From contig JAWLES010000171.1 of assembly GCA_041685935.1 (NCBI GenBank), forward strand, positions 1 through 5,329: a stretch of 5,329 nt of DNA, given 5' to 3'. The position numbers and the translations under genes are program-made. Of the stretch, positions 1 through 5,298 are shown piece by piece. The DNA is from JAIPEK01 sp041685935 (GTDB lineage: Bacteria; Desulfobacterota; Desulfobacteria; Desulfobacterales; Desulfobacteraceae). The notes under the pieces were generated by a model, which had not been told where the DNA came from, made no database searches, and worked only from the letters and a program-made list of their open reading frames with translations. Each line of letters starts with the position of its first letter. Positions within the stretch are counted from its first letter, which is position 1.

Positions 1-192
1 GCCAGCAGGGTCAGTATCTCGCGGGAGGCTTATGAGCTCAAAAGGGAATACGCCGAAGAAAAAAGGGATGCAAAGCTGGAGTATCAGCAGGAAAGACAGG
101 CGCTGGAAAGGGAGTATCAGCAGGAAAAGAGACGGCTGGAGCGGGAGTACGAACAGAAAAAAGAGTCTCTGGATATAAACGTATACATATGA
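1..192 (+). CDS. 3' end of a gene for a coiled-coil protein with four 11-residue repeats (5' end outside window)
   Basis: An open frame runs from base 1 to a TGA at 190-192 and gives 63 residues; the true start lies upstream. The visible part begins with VSISREAYEL, then becomes almost entirely Glu, Lys, Arg, Gln and Tyr. Tyr17, Tyr28, Tyr39 and Tyr50 are spaced exactly 11 residues apart, as are Leu13, Ala24, Leu35, Leu46 and Leu57. This makes four tandem hendecad units (residues 13-56), which predicts a long, highly charged helix or coiled coil. The tail after the repeats is LDINVYI. I do not recognise the family. The VSISREA segment resembles the short 'V-x-[IL]-S-x-E-A' motif seen in FlgM-like and other small bacterial proteins, but that is too weak for a call. 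It ends 26 bases before the rseC-like gene in the same direction, so co-transcription is possible. No functional link to Rnf is visible. Confidence 0.7.
   Translation, partial: ASRVSISREAYELKREYAEEKRDAKLEYQQERQALEREYQQEKRRLEREYEQKKESLDINVYI
37..168 (+). repeat. Four tandem 33-base units encoding 11-residue hendecads
   Basis: The units are 37-69, 70-102, 103-135 and 136-168. They encode LKREYAEEKRD, AKLEYQQERQA, LEREYQQEKRR and LEREYEQKKES. Units 2 and 3 share an identical 17-base stretch (78-94 and 111-127, offset 33), which points to recent unit duplication. Units 3 and 4 share the LEREY start. The 11-residue period suits a right-handed or nearly straight coiled coil. Confidence 0.8.
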
Positions 193-218
193 CGCCATCA
201 GCTGAGCGGTAAACGGAA

Positions 219-653
219 ATGATAACTGAAGAGGGAGTCGTTACCAGGGCCACACGTGAAACTGCATGGGTTAAAACGGTTAAACCCAAGGCATGTGAGA
301 CATGCGAAGCCGGTGACAATTGCGAAGTGCTGCAGGGCAAGGAAGAGCTCAATTTTGAAGTGCCGAACACGCTGAACGCGGATGAGGGAGATCGTGTGGT
401 TGTTGGCCTCCGTACCGGTTCCTTGCTATTTCTGACGTTCATGCTGTACATATTTCCCGTTTTATTTTTAGTCGCAGGGGCATTCTCCGGCAATGCTGCT
501 GCACGGTTTTTCCAAATCGACAGAGTGTCCGCTTCAGTGGTGACAGCGGGGATTTTTTTCGCCGTATCACTTTTTTTGTTAAAAAGGCTTAACGATACCG
601 TTGCAGGCCAGTGGAAACACAAACCCGTTCTTGTGAAGTTCCTTCAAAAATAA
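219..653 (+). CDS. rseC: RseC/MucC family protein, probable Rnf-associated regulator or maturation factor
   Basis: This 144-residue protein has the RseC/MucC layout: an N-terminal domain starting MITEEGVVTR, a small cysteine motif (Cys26, Cys29, Cys35), then two membrane helices at about residues 68-90 (LLFLTFMLYIFPVLFLVAGAF) and 103-122, and a basic C-terminal tail. Length and two-helix topology match the family. In E. coli, RseC acts with RsxABCDGE (the Rnf homologue) in reducing SoxR. From memory, RseC next to the Rnf operon of Clostridium ljungdahlii is a positive factor for Rnf expression. Its place directly upstream of a cytochrome-rnf cluster supports a role in Rnf expression or cofactor maturation here; that is inference. 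The start codon follows a weak purine stretch (AACGGA), so translation may depend partly on the upstream gene 26 bases away. It has fewer cysteines than the enterobacterial RseC as I remember it, so metal or cluster binding is uncertain. Confidence 0.85.
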   Translation: MITEEGVVTRATRETAWVKTVKPKACETCEAGDNCEVLQGKEELNFEVPNTLNADEGDRVVVGLRTGSLLFLTFMLYIFPVLFLVAGAFSGNAAARFFQIDRVSASVVTAGIFFAVSLFLLKRLNDTVAGQWKHKPVLVKFLQK

Positions 654-672
654 GACCGGAATTCAACCGGTT
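654..672 (+). other. Short hairpin directly after the rseC stop codon
   Basis: ACCGG (655-659) pairs with CCGGT (667-671) across the 7-base loop AATTCAA, and a G-U pair at 654/672 extends it to six pairs. No T-run follows immediately; the next T-rich stretch is about 25 bases downstream. It could slow or partly end transcription after rseC or protect the 3' end, but it is not a convincing intrinsic terminator. Confidence 0.3.
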
Positions 673-674
673 AT

Positions 675-784
675 ATATCCACCCACGGCAAAAGAAATTT
701 TTTCTTGAATATAACTCCATTATGGGATATAAGCAGGCTGTGTGTTTGTCGCTGAAGAAAATTCTAACTTGAGAGGGTGGATAT
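675..784 (+). promoter_or_regulatory. 10-base inverted repeat flanking the promoter; right arm covers the cytochrome gene's SD and start codon
   Basis: ATATCCACCC (675-684) is the exact reverse complement of GGGTGGATAT (775-784). Adding a G-U pair (674/785) and an A-U pair (673/786) extends it to 12 pairs. The right arm overlaps the Shine-Dalgarno (GAGGG, 773-777) and the first two bases of the ATG at 783. In an RNA reading through from rseC, the left arm could hide the ribosome binding site. An RNA started from the predicted promoter at 705-733 would begin near 740, lack the left arm, and leave the site open. The pairing is seen in the sequence; the regulation is inference. Confidence 0.4.
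705..733 (+). promoter_or_regulatory. Predicted sigma70-type promoter for the cytochrome-rnf operon
   Basis: TTGAAT (705-710) matches four of six bases of the -35 consensus. TATAAG (728-733) matches five of six bases of the -10 consensus. The spacer is exactly 17 bases. Transcription would start near 740, giving a leader of about 40 bases before the cytochrome start codon at 783. It lies in the largest gap of the window, where an operon promoter is expected. No operator for a known regulator was recognised. Confidence 0.5.
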
Positions 785-1148
785 GTCATCTCAGCGTGAT
801 CTTAAGATTTCCTTATTTGTAATGATTGTTCTTTTCATAACAGGGATTTTCTGTTATGCCGCGTTTGAGCCCCCTGCCCCTGAAGAACCCGTAAGACTGA
901 TGTTTCAGAACAAAGCGGGCAAAGTCCTGTTTTCGCATTCCGAACATATAGACGACTACGGTCTCTATTGCATAGACTGCCATCATAATATTGACTATGA
1001 TGAAGTGTATAACTGCAGCGAATGCCATTACGAGACAGGGGACGAATACCAGCCCAGCAGGGCTGATGCGATGCACGAAACCTGTATAGGGTGTCACGAA
1101 GATTATGGCGCAGGTCCTGTGGAGTGCGGCTCATGCCATGCTCAATAG
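783..1148 (+). CDS. Tetraheme c-type cytochrome, membrane-anchored or exported, of the Rnf operon
   Basis: This 121-residue protein has a short basic N-terminus, a hydrophobic segment at about residues 9-28 (signal peptide or uncleaved anchor), a Pro/Glu-rich linker, and four CxxCH heme motifs: CIDCH (63-67), CSECH (78-82), CIGCH (101-105) and CGSCH (115-119). It contains exactly eight histidines: four in the motifs plus His52, His55, His68 and His98. That is just enough for four bis-His hemes, as in the class III (cytochrome c3/c7) type. Residues 29-121 are strongly acidic, with about 19 Asp/Glu against 4 Lys/Arg, unlike the lysine-rich periplasmic cytochrome c3. I chose the ATG at 783 because GAGGG (773-777) sits five bases upstream; the in-frame GTG at 777 overlaps that site. 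Multiheme cytochromes encoded beside rnf are known in sulfate reducers and in Methanosarcina acetivorans (mmcA, larger). The likely role is electron exchange with Rnf on the outer face of the membrane. Confidence 0.92.
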   Translation: MSSQRDLKISLFVMIVLFITGIFCYAAFEPPAPEEPVRLMFQNKAGKVLFSHSEHIDDYGLYCIDCHHNIDYDEVYNCSECHYETGDEYQPSRADAMHETCIGCHEDYGAGPVECGSCHAQ

Positions 1149-1173
1149 CAGGCCGGTATTCGGGAAAAATGAT

Positions 1174-1194
1174 GACGGCCCCGGAGGGCGCGTC
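1174..1194 (+). other. GC-rich intercistronic hairpin between cytochrome and rnfC
   Basis: GACGGCCC (1174-1181) pairs with GGGC (1186-1189) and CGTC (1191-1194), giving eight base pairs, mostly G-C, with a CGGA tetraloop (1182-1185) and one bulged G (1190). No T-run follows, so it is not an intrinsic terminator. It lies in the longest gap inside the operon and ends 26 bases before the rnfC start. It could stabilise the cytochrome mRNA or mark a processing site, allowing different amounts of cytochrome and Rnf; that role is inferred. Confidence 0.5.
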
Positions 1195-1220
1195 GCAATT
1201 CTTACAGACGGGGATAAAAA

Positions 1221-2522
1221 ATGATAAAACGATCTTTTTTGGGATTAAAAAAGCCGGAACTCAAATACGATTTTGTTGAATCCGAGGCTAAGGAGCCGGA
1301 TCGTATCCCTGAGCCGTCTTCGATCGTCCTGCTCCTTGATGAACCGCTCGACAGCACCCGGATTAACCTGGTCAAGACCGGGGATCAGGTCGGGAAGAAC
1401 GAAAAAATTTACCTCTATAAAAACAGCCGGGAATATGTTGTTTCTCCGATTCAGGGGGAAATCACGTCAATCGAATCCTATCCCGGCGAATTCGGTGACA
1501 TAGGCACCTACCTTGTGGTGGAAAAATCCGCTCACAGAAATGATGGCGGCGAAAACACGGAAATTTCAGGGTTGCTTGCCAAACCAACTCTTGAGGGGGC
1601 CGGAAAATACTTGAAAACGCTGCCCGGAGCCCCGCCTTTTGATATTCTCGCAGATAAGAACGGTGAAATTCACACCATCGTTGTCACGGGCTTTGATCAG
1701 GACCTTGGCGCAACCACAAGCCAGTACTTCCTCAGCCACTTCAGGGAGGAGCTCAAGGAAGGGATAAAGATTTTAAAGGATCTGACCCATGTGCCCAAAG
1801 TGGCTGTAACCGCTCCCGGGTATGTGGAGGATCAGCCGGGCTTTGAAGGGATGCAGCTTTTGCTTGTCAGCGGTCTCTACCCGGAGGCCCTTCGCATGAT
1901 GATAATGAAGAACCATTTGAATATTACGGTTCCCCCTGGAAAATCCTGCCTTGATATGGGGGTCTGCTTCATGAGTGCCGAAGCGGTTATTTCTGTAGCC
2001 CGGGCCTTCAAAGACGGGTTGCCGGATTTTGAAAAGCTGATTACCGTGACCGGAAAAGACGGAACACGGACGAAAATCAAGGCCATGATCGGCACCCGCA
2101 TAAGTGAATTGTTTAAATATCTCAATATCAACATAAACCAGAATGACAGGGTTGTCATTAACGGCCCGATGCAGGGGTTTGCCACTTACACTCTTTCCCA
2201 TCCTGTGCAGCCGGACATGGATTCGATCATGGTACAGGACGTGGACGATATCCCGCTGATATCAGATTATCCCTGTATCAACTGCGGAAAGTGTATCAGG
2301 ATCTGCCCGGCGAATATCCCGGTCAATCTTCTGGTACGCCGCCTTGAAGCGAATATGTTTGAAGAGGCGGCTGAAAAATTTGATCTTCAATCCTGTATTG
2401 AGTGCGGATTGTGCAGCTATGTGTGTACTGCGCGGATTCCCCTGTTTCAATATATAAGACTTGGCAAGCACGAGCTTTTACAGATAAAAGCCGAAGCCGG
2501 AACGGAGGAGAGAAATGGCTAA
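1221..2522 (+). CDS. rnfC: RnfC-like subunit with two [4Fe-4S] motifs but no recognisable FMN/NADH site
   Basis: This 433-residue cytoplasmic subunit has an N-terminal lipoyl-like RnfC_N domain (about 30-105, with VKTGDQVGKNEKIY and VVSPIQGEI), a Complex I 51-kDa-like region (about 125-265), an SLBB-like region (about 270-330, with ITVTGKDG, MIGTRISELF and VVINGPMQGF), and two ferredoxin motifs: Cys352/355/358/362-Pro and Cys392/395/398/402. The ending CIECGLCSYVC...IPLFQYIRLGKHE is typical RnfC. In canonical RnfC a GLGGAGFP motif and an N-[GA]-A-E-C-E-P motif form the FMN/NADH pocket. The matching stretches here read LKTLPGAPPFDIL (131-143) and VTGFDQDLGATT (155-166), so both motifs are lost. 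The N-terminal GG-[IV]-H-P motif is also absent (FLGLKKPEL). There is no long Ala/Lys-rich C-terminal tail as in E. coli RsxC. The frame is intact. It overlaps rnfD by 8 bases. The SD is modest (GGGGA, about 1210-1214). Confidence 0.88.
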   Translation: MIKRSFLGLKKPELKYDFVESEAKEPDRIPEPSSIVLLLDEPLDSTRINLVKTGDQVGKNEKIYLYKNSREYVVSPIQGEITSIESYPGEFGDIGTYLVVEKSAHRNDGGENTEISGLLAKPTLEGAGKYLKTLPGAPPFDILADKNGEIHTIVVTGFDQDLGATTSQYFLSHFREELKEGIKILKDLTHVPKVAVTAPGYVEDQPGFEGMQLLLVSGLYPEALRMMIMKNHLNITVPPGKSCLDMGVCFMSAEAVISVARAFKDGLPDFEKLITVTGKDGTRTKIKAMIGTRISELFKYLNININQNDRVVINGPMQGFATYTLSHPVQPDMDSIMVQDVDDIPLISDYPCINCGKCIRICPANIPVNLLVRRLEANMFEEAAEKFDLQSCIECGLCSYVCTARIPLFQYIRLGKHELLQIKAEAGTEERNG

Positions 2523-3483
2523 ACGACTGAAGCTCATCGTATCCCATGCACCATTCTGGCATGATGGTGAAACCATCTCCAGAATGAATCTGAACATGAT
2601 TCTTGCCTTGATGCCGGCTGCGATATTCGGGGTCATCCGGTTCGGGGCCCCGGCCGTGGGGGTACTGGCCCTGGGCGTTGCCAGTGCAATGCTGTTTGAG
2701 TTTTTGTTCAACCTGGTTTCAAAAAGGCCCGTGACGATAGGTGATTTCGATGCAGCACTCATAGGACTGCTTCTGTCCATGATGGTTCCGGCCACAACTC
2801 CCTGGTGGGTACTGGTTTGCGGCACCTTCCTGGCTGTTGTGATCGGGAAACAGATTTACGGCGGCATAGGCGGCAACCCTTTTAATCCGGTAATTCTTTC
2901 TCTGGCGGTTCTCATGGTTTCATGGCCGGGCTTTTTCGATGTGGACGCCGCCCTTGTTGACTACAGGTTCGACTTCAAGGCCCTGGCACCCTTACCCGCC
3001 TTGAAACATCACGGGACCGGGATTCTTTACTACTTCAGCACCGGTGACCTTTTCATGGGTGACCAGATCGGCGCCATCGGGTGCATGTTCCCTCTTGGAA
3101 TACTTATTGGAGGCATCTACTTGATAATAAGGGGATATATCAAGTGGGAGGTAACGGTTTCGTTCATTGCAGGGCTTGTGGTTACCGCGCTGATTTTCAG
3201 AATGGCTGACCCGGAAGCCTATGCCGGACCGATGATTCATCTTTTCTCCGGATATACCCTTCTGGCCGCCTTTTTTCTTGTGACGGAAAACTCATCCTCT
3301 CCGGTCAACCGTATTCCAATGCTGATCTACGGTGTTCTGGGGGGTTTTCTGGTGATACTTATCCGGAATGTCGGAGTATATCCGGACGGCACGGTCTTCG
3401 CCATTTTGCTCATCAATCTGGTGAATCCGCTGATTGACACTATCAGGCCCAAGGCCCTGGGAAGGAGGGTAAACAATGCGTGA
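2515..3483 (+). CDS. rnfD: RnfD, membrane subunit of the Rnf complex, lacking the flavin-attachment threonine
   Basis: This 322-residue integral membrane protein of the NqrB/RnfD family has about nine or ten hydrophobic segments. Family signatures seen are GGIGGNPFNPV (116-126), GILIGGIYLIIRGYIKW (195-211), TENSSSPVNR (257-266) and the end GVYPDGTVFAILLINLVNPLID (287-308). RnfD normally carries FMN bound to Thr in an [ST]GATPL-like motif before the DLF-x-G segment. Here the matching stretch is KALAPLPALK (155-164), followed by DLFMGDQIGAIG (178-189). Ala158 (codon GCA, 2986-2988) takes the place of the Thr, so covalent FMN is not expected at that position. The start is set by GGAGGAG (2504-2510), four bases before the ATG; it overlaps rnfC by 8 bases and rnfG by 8 bases, which suggests translational coupling and fixed stoichiometry. 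Length and the rest of the fold look normal, so this is probably a working structural subunit rather than a decaying gene. Confidence 0.93.
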   Translation: MAKRLKLIVSHAPFWHDGETISRMNLNMILALMPAAIFGVIRFGAPAVGVLALGVASAMLFEFLFNLVSKRPVTIGDFDAALIGLLLSMMVPATTPWWVLVCGTFLAVVIGKQIYGGIGGNPFNPVILSLAVLMVSWPGFFDVDAALVDYRFDFKALAPLPALKHHGTGILYYFSTGDLFMGDQIGAIGCMFPLGILIGGIYLIIRGYIKWEVTVSFIAGLVVTALIFRMADPEAYAGPMIHLFSGYTLLAAFFLVTENSSSPVNRIPMLIYGVLGGFLVILIRNVGVYPDGTVFAILLINLVNPLIDTIRPKALGRRVNNA

Positions 3484-4057
3484 AATGGTAAATATGGTTG
3501 TTGTCCTGACCGTCATTACTGCCGTATCCGGAGGGGTTCTGTCAGTGCTCAAGGCGGGGACCGAGGACCGGATAGAAAACCAGATTCTGAAATTCCAGAA
3601 GGCGCCCGCCATTAATGCCATCTTCAGTGATGCCACCAATGATCCCCTTAAAGAGAGGTTCGGTATCCAGTCCGGGGACCGGGAGATCACATTTTTTCCG
3701 GGCAACCTGAAGGACGGATCCAAAGCGGTGGCTTTTGAAACAACGGGTGCAGGTTACGGCGGAGATGTGGGGCTGATGGTAGGCATAGACATTGAGAGCG
3801 ACAAAATCGTTAAAGTGCGCGTGACTACTCATTCAGAGACACCTGGAATCGGATCGCGTGCAAAAGACAGTACGGATTTCGTATCCCAGTTCAACGGCAT
3901 GAATGTGGCTGAAAGCGCTTTTAAGGTGAAAAAGGACGACGGAACGATCAGTGCCATATCAGGGGCAACAGTGACTTCAAGGGGAGTGTGTGCCGCTGCC
4001 AGGAAAGCCAGGGAGCTGTATCTGGATCTGAAACCGAAAATCAAAAGCAAGATTTAA
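3476..4057 (+). CDS. rnfG: RnfG, periplasmic FMN-binding subunit of the Rnf complex
   Basis: The 193-residue product has one N-terminal membrane helix (about residues 5-25) and a periplasmic FMN-binding domain. Key motifs are GAGYGGDVGLMVGID (91-105), THSETPGIGSR (118-128) and the flavinylation motif SGATVT (162-167), where ApbE-type flavin transferase attaches FMN to Thr165. The protein therefore looks fully competent to carry covalent FMN, unlike the RnfD next to it. In Rnf and Na+-NQR, this flavin receives electrons from the RnfA/RnfE (NqrD/NqrE) iron-sulfur centre and lies on the outer side of the membrane, where the tetraheme cytochrome should also be. The start is supported by AGGAGG (3463-3468), seven bases upstream. 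It overlaps rnfD by 8 bases and is followed by a 26-base gap to rnfE. No apbE gene is visible in the window, so the flavin transferase must be encoded elsewhere. Confidence 0.95.
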   Translation: MREMVNMVVVLTVITAVSGGVLSVLKAGTEDRIENQILKFQKAPAINAIFSDATNDPLKERFGIQSGDREITFFPGNLKDGSKAVAFETTGAGYGGDVGLMVGIDIESDKIVKVRVTTHSETPGIGSRAKDSTDFVSQFNGMNVAESAFKVKKDDGTISAISGATVTSRGVCAAARKARELYLDLKPKIKSKI

Positions 4058-4083
4058 CAAGGCGATATAGGAGAGCTTAAGCA

Positions 4084-4689
4084 ATGGCACAATCCATCGT
4101 AAAAGAATTTACCAAGGGGTTATGGAAAGAGAATGCCCCTTTTCGTGTGGTTCTCGGGTTATGTCCGGTACTGGCGGTAACAAAAACCGTAGAAAACGGT
4201 ATCGGGATGGGACTGGCTACTACTTTCGTCCTGATCTTTTCGAATTTTTTCGTTTCATGCTTTCGAAATTTTATCCCTTCCAAGGTTCGAATTGCATGTT
4301 ACATTGTGATTATCGCCACATTCGTCACCATAGTGGAGCTGCTGATGCAGGCGTTCACATACCCCCTTTTCCTGAAACTGGGTATCTTCATACCGTTGAT
4401 CGTGGTCAACTGCCTGGTGCTTGGAAGATCCGAGGCTTTTGCAAGTAAAAATCCACCGCATTATGCAGTAGCGGACGGACTGGGGATGGGACTCGGCTTC
4501 ACCCTGTCGCTCATGGTGCTTAGTGCGGTAAGGGAGGTCCTCGGCAACGGAACATTGACTTTTTACGAAACCCCCATAGAATTGTTCGGTCCTGATTTCA
4601 AGCCTTTCACATTCATGGTGGAGGCTCCCGGGGCGTTTGTTGGGCTCGGTCTTCTGCTTTGCATAATGAACCTGATAGAGAGCAAATAA
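4084..4689 (+). CDS. rnfE: RnfE, integral membrane subunit of the Rnf complex
   Basis: This 201-residue protein has about six hydrophobic segments and belongs to the RnfA/RnfE/NqrD/NqrE family. It shows the two half-motifs that hold the membrane-embedded iron-sulfur centre shared with RnfA: LGLCPVLAVT with Cys27, and VVNCLVLGRSEAFA with Cys110. The stretch GLGMGLGFTLSLMVLSAVREVLGNGTL (132-158) is also typical of RnfE/RsxE. In the complex, RnfE pairs with RnfA as an inverted-topology partner and passes electrons across the membrane to RnfG. Length is close to that of many bacterial RnfE proteins. AGGAG (4069-4073) lies ten bases before the ATG, a slightly long spacing. It ends 13 bases before rnfA. 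Nothing in it looks damaged or unusual. Confidence 0.95.
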   Translation: MAQSIVKEFTKGLWKENAPFRVVLGLCPVLAVTKTVENGIGMGLATTFVLIFSNFFVSCFRNFIPSKVRIACYIVIIATFVTIVELLMQAFTYPLFLKLGIFIPLIVVNCLVLGRSEAFASKNPPHYAVADGLGMGLGFTLSLMVLSAVREVLGNGTLTFYETPIELFGPDFKPFTFMVEAPGAFVGLGLLLCIMNLIESK

Positions 4690-4702
4690 AAGGAGAGATG
4701 AA

Positions 4703-5278
4703 ATGGGCGATTTTGCTGTACTTGCAGTAGGTTGTATCTTTGTTAACAATATTCTCCTTGCGCAGTTTCTCGGATGCTGTCCTTTCCTGGGGACTTCCAA
4801 AAAGATGGAGACGGCAGTGGGGATGGCAATGGCGGTTGTTTTCGTGATGACGATGGCCGGCCTGATCACCTGGATCGTGGATCATTATCTGCTGAAAACC
4901 CTTGATATCGGATATCTGCGAACGGTTTCATTCATACTGGTAATCGCGTCTCTTGTACAGTTTGTGGAGATGTTCCTGAAAAAGAGCGTGCCTGCTTTAT
5001 ACGCGGGACTGGGTATCTTTCTGCCCTTGATCACCACCAACTGTGCTGTAATGGGGGTCTGCCTGATCAATATCAAGGAAGAGTATACGTTTTTTCAGGC
5101 ACTTGCCTCTTCCCTGTTTTACGCCATAGGTTTCGGCCTTGCCCTGATTATCTTTGCAGGGCTCAGAGAGCGGGTTGATCTTGCCAGGGTCCCGAAGCCT
5201 CTTCAGGATACTTCCATCGGCCTGGTGACCGCAGGCATGATTTCGCTCTCCTTTTTTGCGTTCAAGGGAATGGTATAA
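4703..5278 (+). CDS. rnfA: RnfA, integral membrane subunit of the Rnf complex
   Basis: This 191-residue, six-helix protein is the most conserved kind of Rnf subunit. It begins MGDFAVLAVGCIFVNNILLAQ, followed by FLGCCPFLGTSKK, whose Cys26 matches the conserved cysteine of FLGLCPF in other RnfA/RsxA proteins (Cys25 is an extra neighbour). The second half-motif, LITTNCAVMGV, carries Cys114. Together with Cys27 and Cys110 of RnfE these would hold the intramembrane iron-sulfur centre. GLRERVDLARVPKPLQDTSI (153-172) and the last helix are also typical. The SD AGGAG (4691-4695) lies seven bases before the ATG; the gap from rnfE is 13 bases. An out-of-frame ATG at 4698 is not used by any long frame. 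rnfB follows after 20 bases. Confidence 0.96.
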   Translation: MGDFAVLAVGCIFVNNILLAQFLGCCPFLGTSKKMETAVGMAMAVVFVMTMAGLITWIVDHYLLKTLDIGYLRTVSFILVIASLVQFVEMFLKKSVPALYAGLGIFLPLITTNCAVMGVCLINIKEEYTFFQALASSLFYAIGFGLALIIFAGLRERVDLARVPKPLQDTSIGLVTAGMISLSFFAFKGMV

Positions 5279-5298
5279 AATAGACAAGGTGGTGTGTA

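Noticed and set aside
38..622. Minus-strand open frame of about 194 codons opposite the coiled-coil gene and rseC
   Set aside because: It is low-complexity Ser/Thr/Pro/Ala-rich sequence antisense to two genes with clear coding features; a shadow frame.
690..706. AT-rich palindrome AAGAAA/TTTCTT with a T-run, as a terminator after rseC
   Set aside because: The stem is short and has only weak A-T pairs, with a three-base loop; it overlaps the -35 element and is likely incidental.
777..785. In-frame GTG at 777 as start of the cytochrome gene
   Set aside because: It overlaps the Shine-Dalgarno GAGGG and has no good site of its own at the right distance; ATG at 783 is well placed.
822..866. Cys24 of the cytochrome as a lipoprotein attachment site
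   Set aside because: The residues before it (TGIF) do not match a lipobox; the segment looks like a plain signal peptide or anchor.
1221..2522. rnfC as a decaying pseudogene because of its lost motifs
   Set aside because: The frame is intact, both iron-sulfur motifs and the C-terminal signature are conserved, and it is tightly coupled to rnfD; specialised function is more likely.
4255..4869. Long minus-strand open frame of about 204 codons opposite rnfE and rnfA
   Set aside because: It lies across two well-supported genes and their gap, its product is His/Arg/Gln-rich with no recognisable domain, and it has no supported start site.
2515..5278. A Na+-NQR (nqrBCDE) operon instead of Rnf
   Set aside because: The order C-D-G-E-A-(B), the RnfC with two [4Fe-4S] motifs and the start of rnfB rather than nqrF fit Rnf; RnfD/G/E/A resemble Nqr subunits only because the families are homologous.
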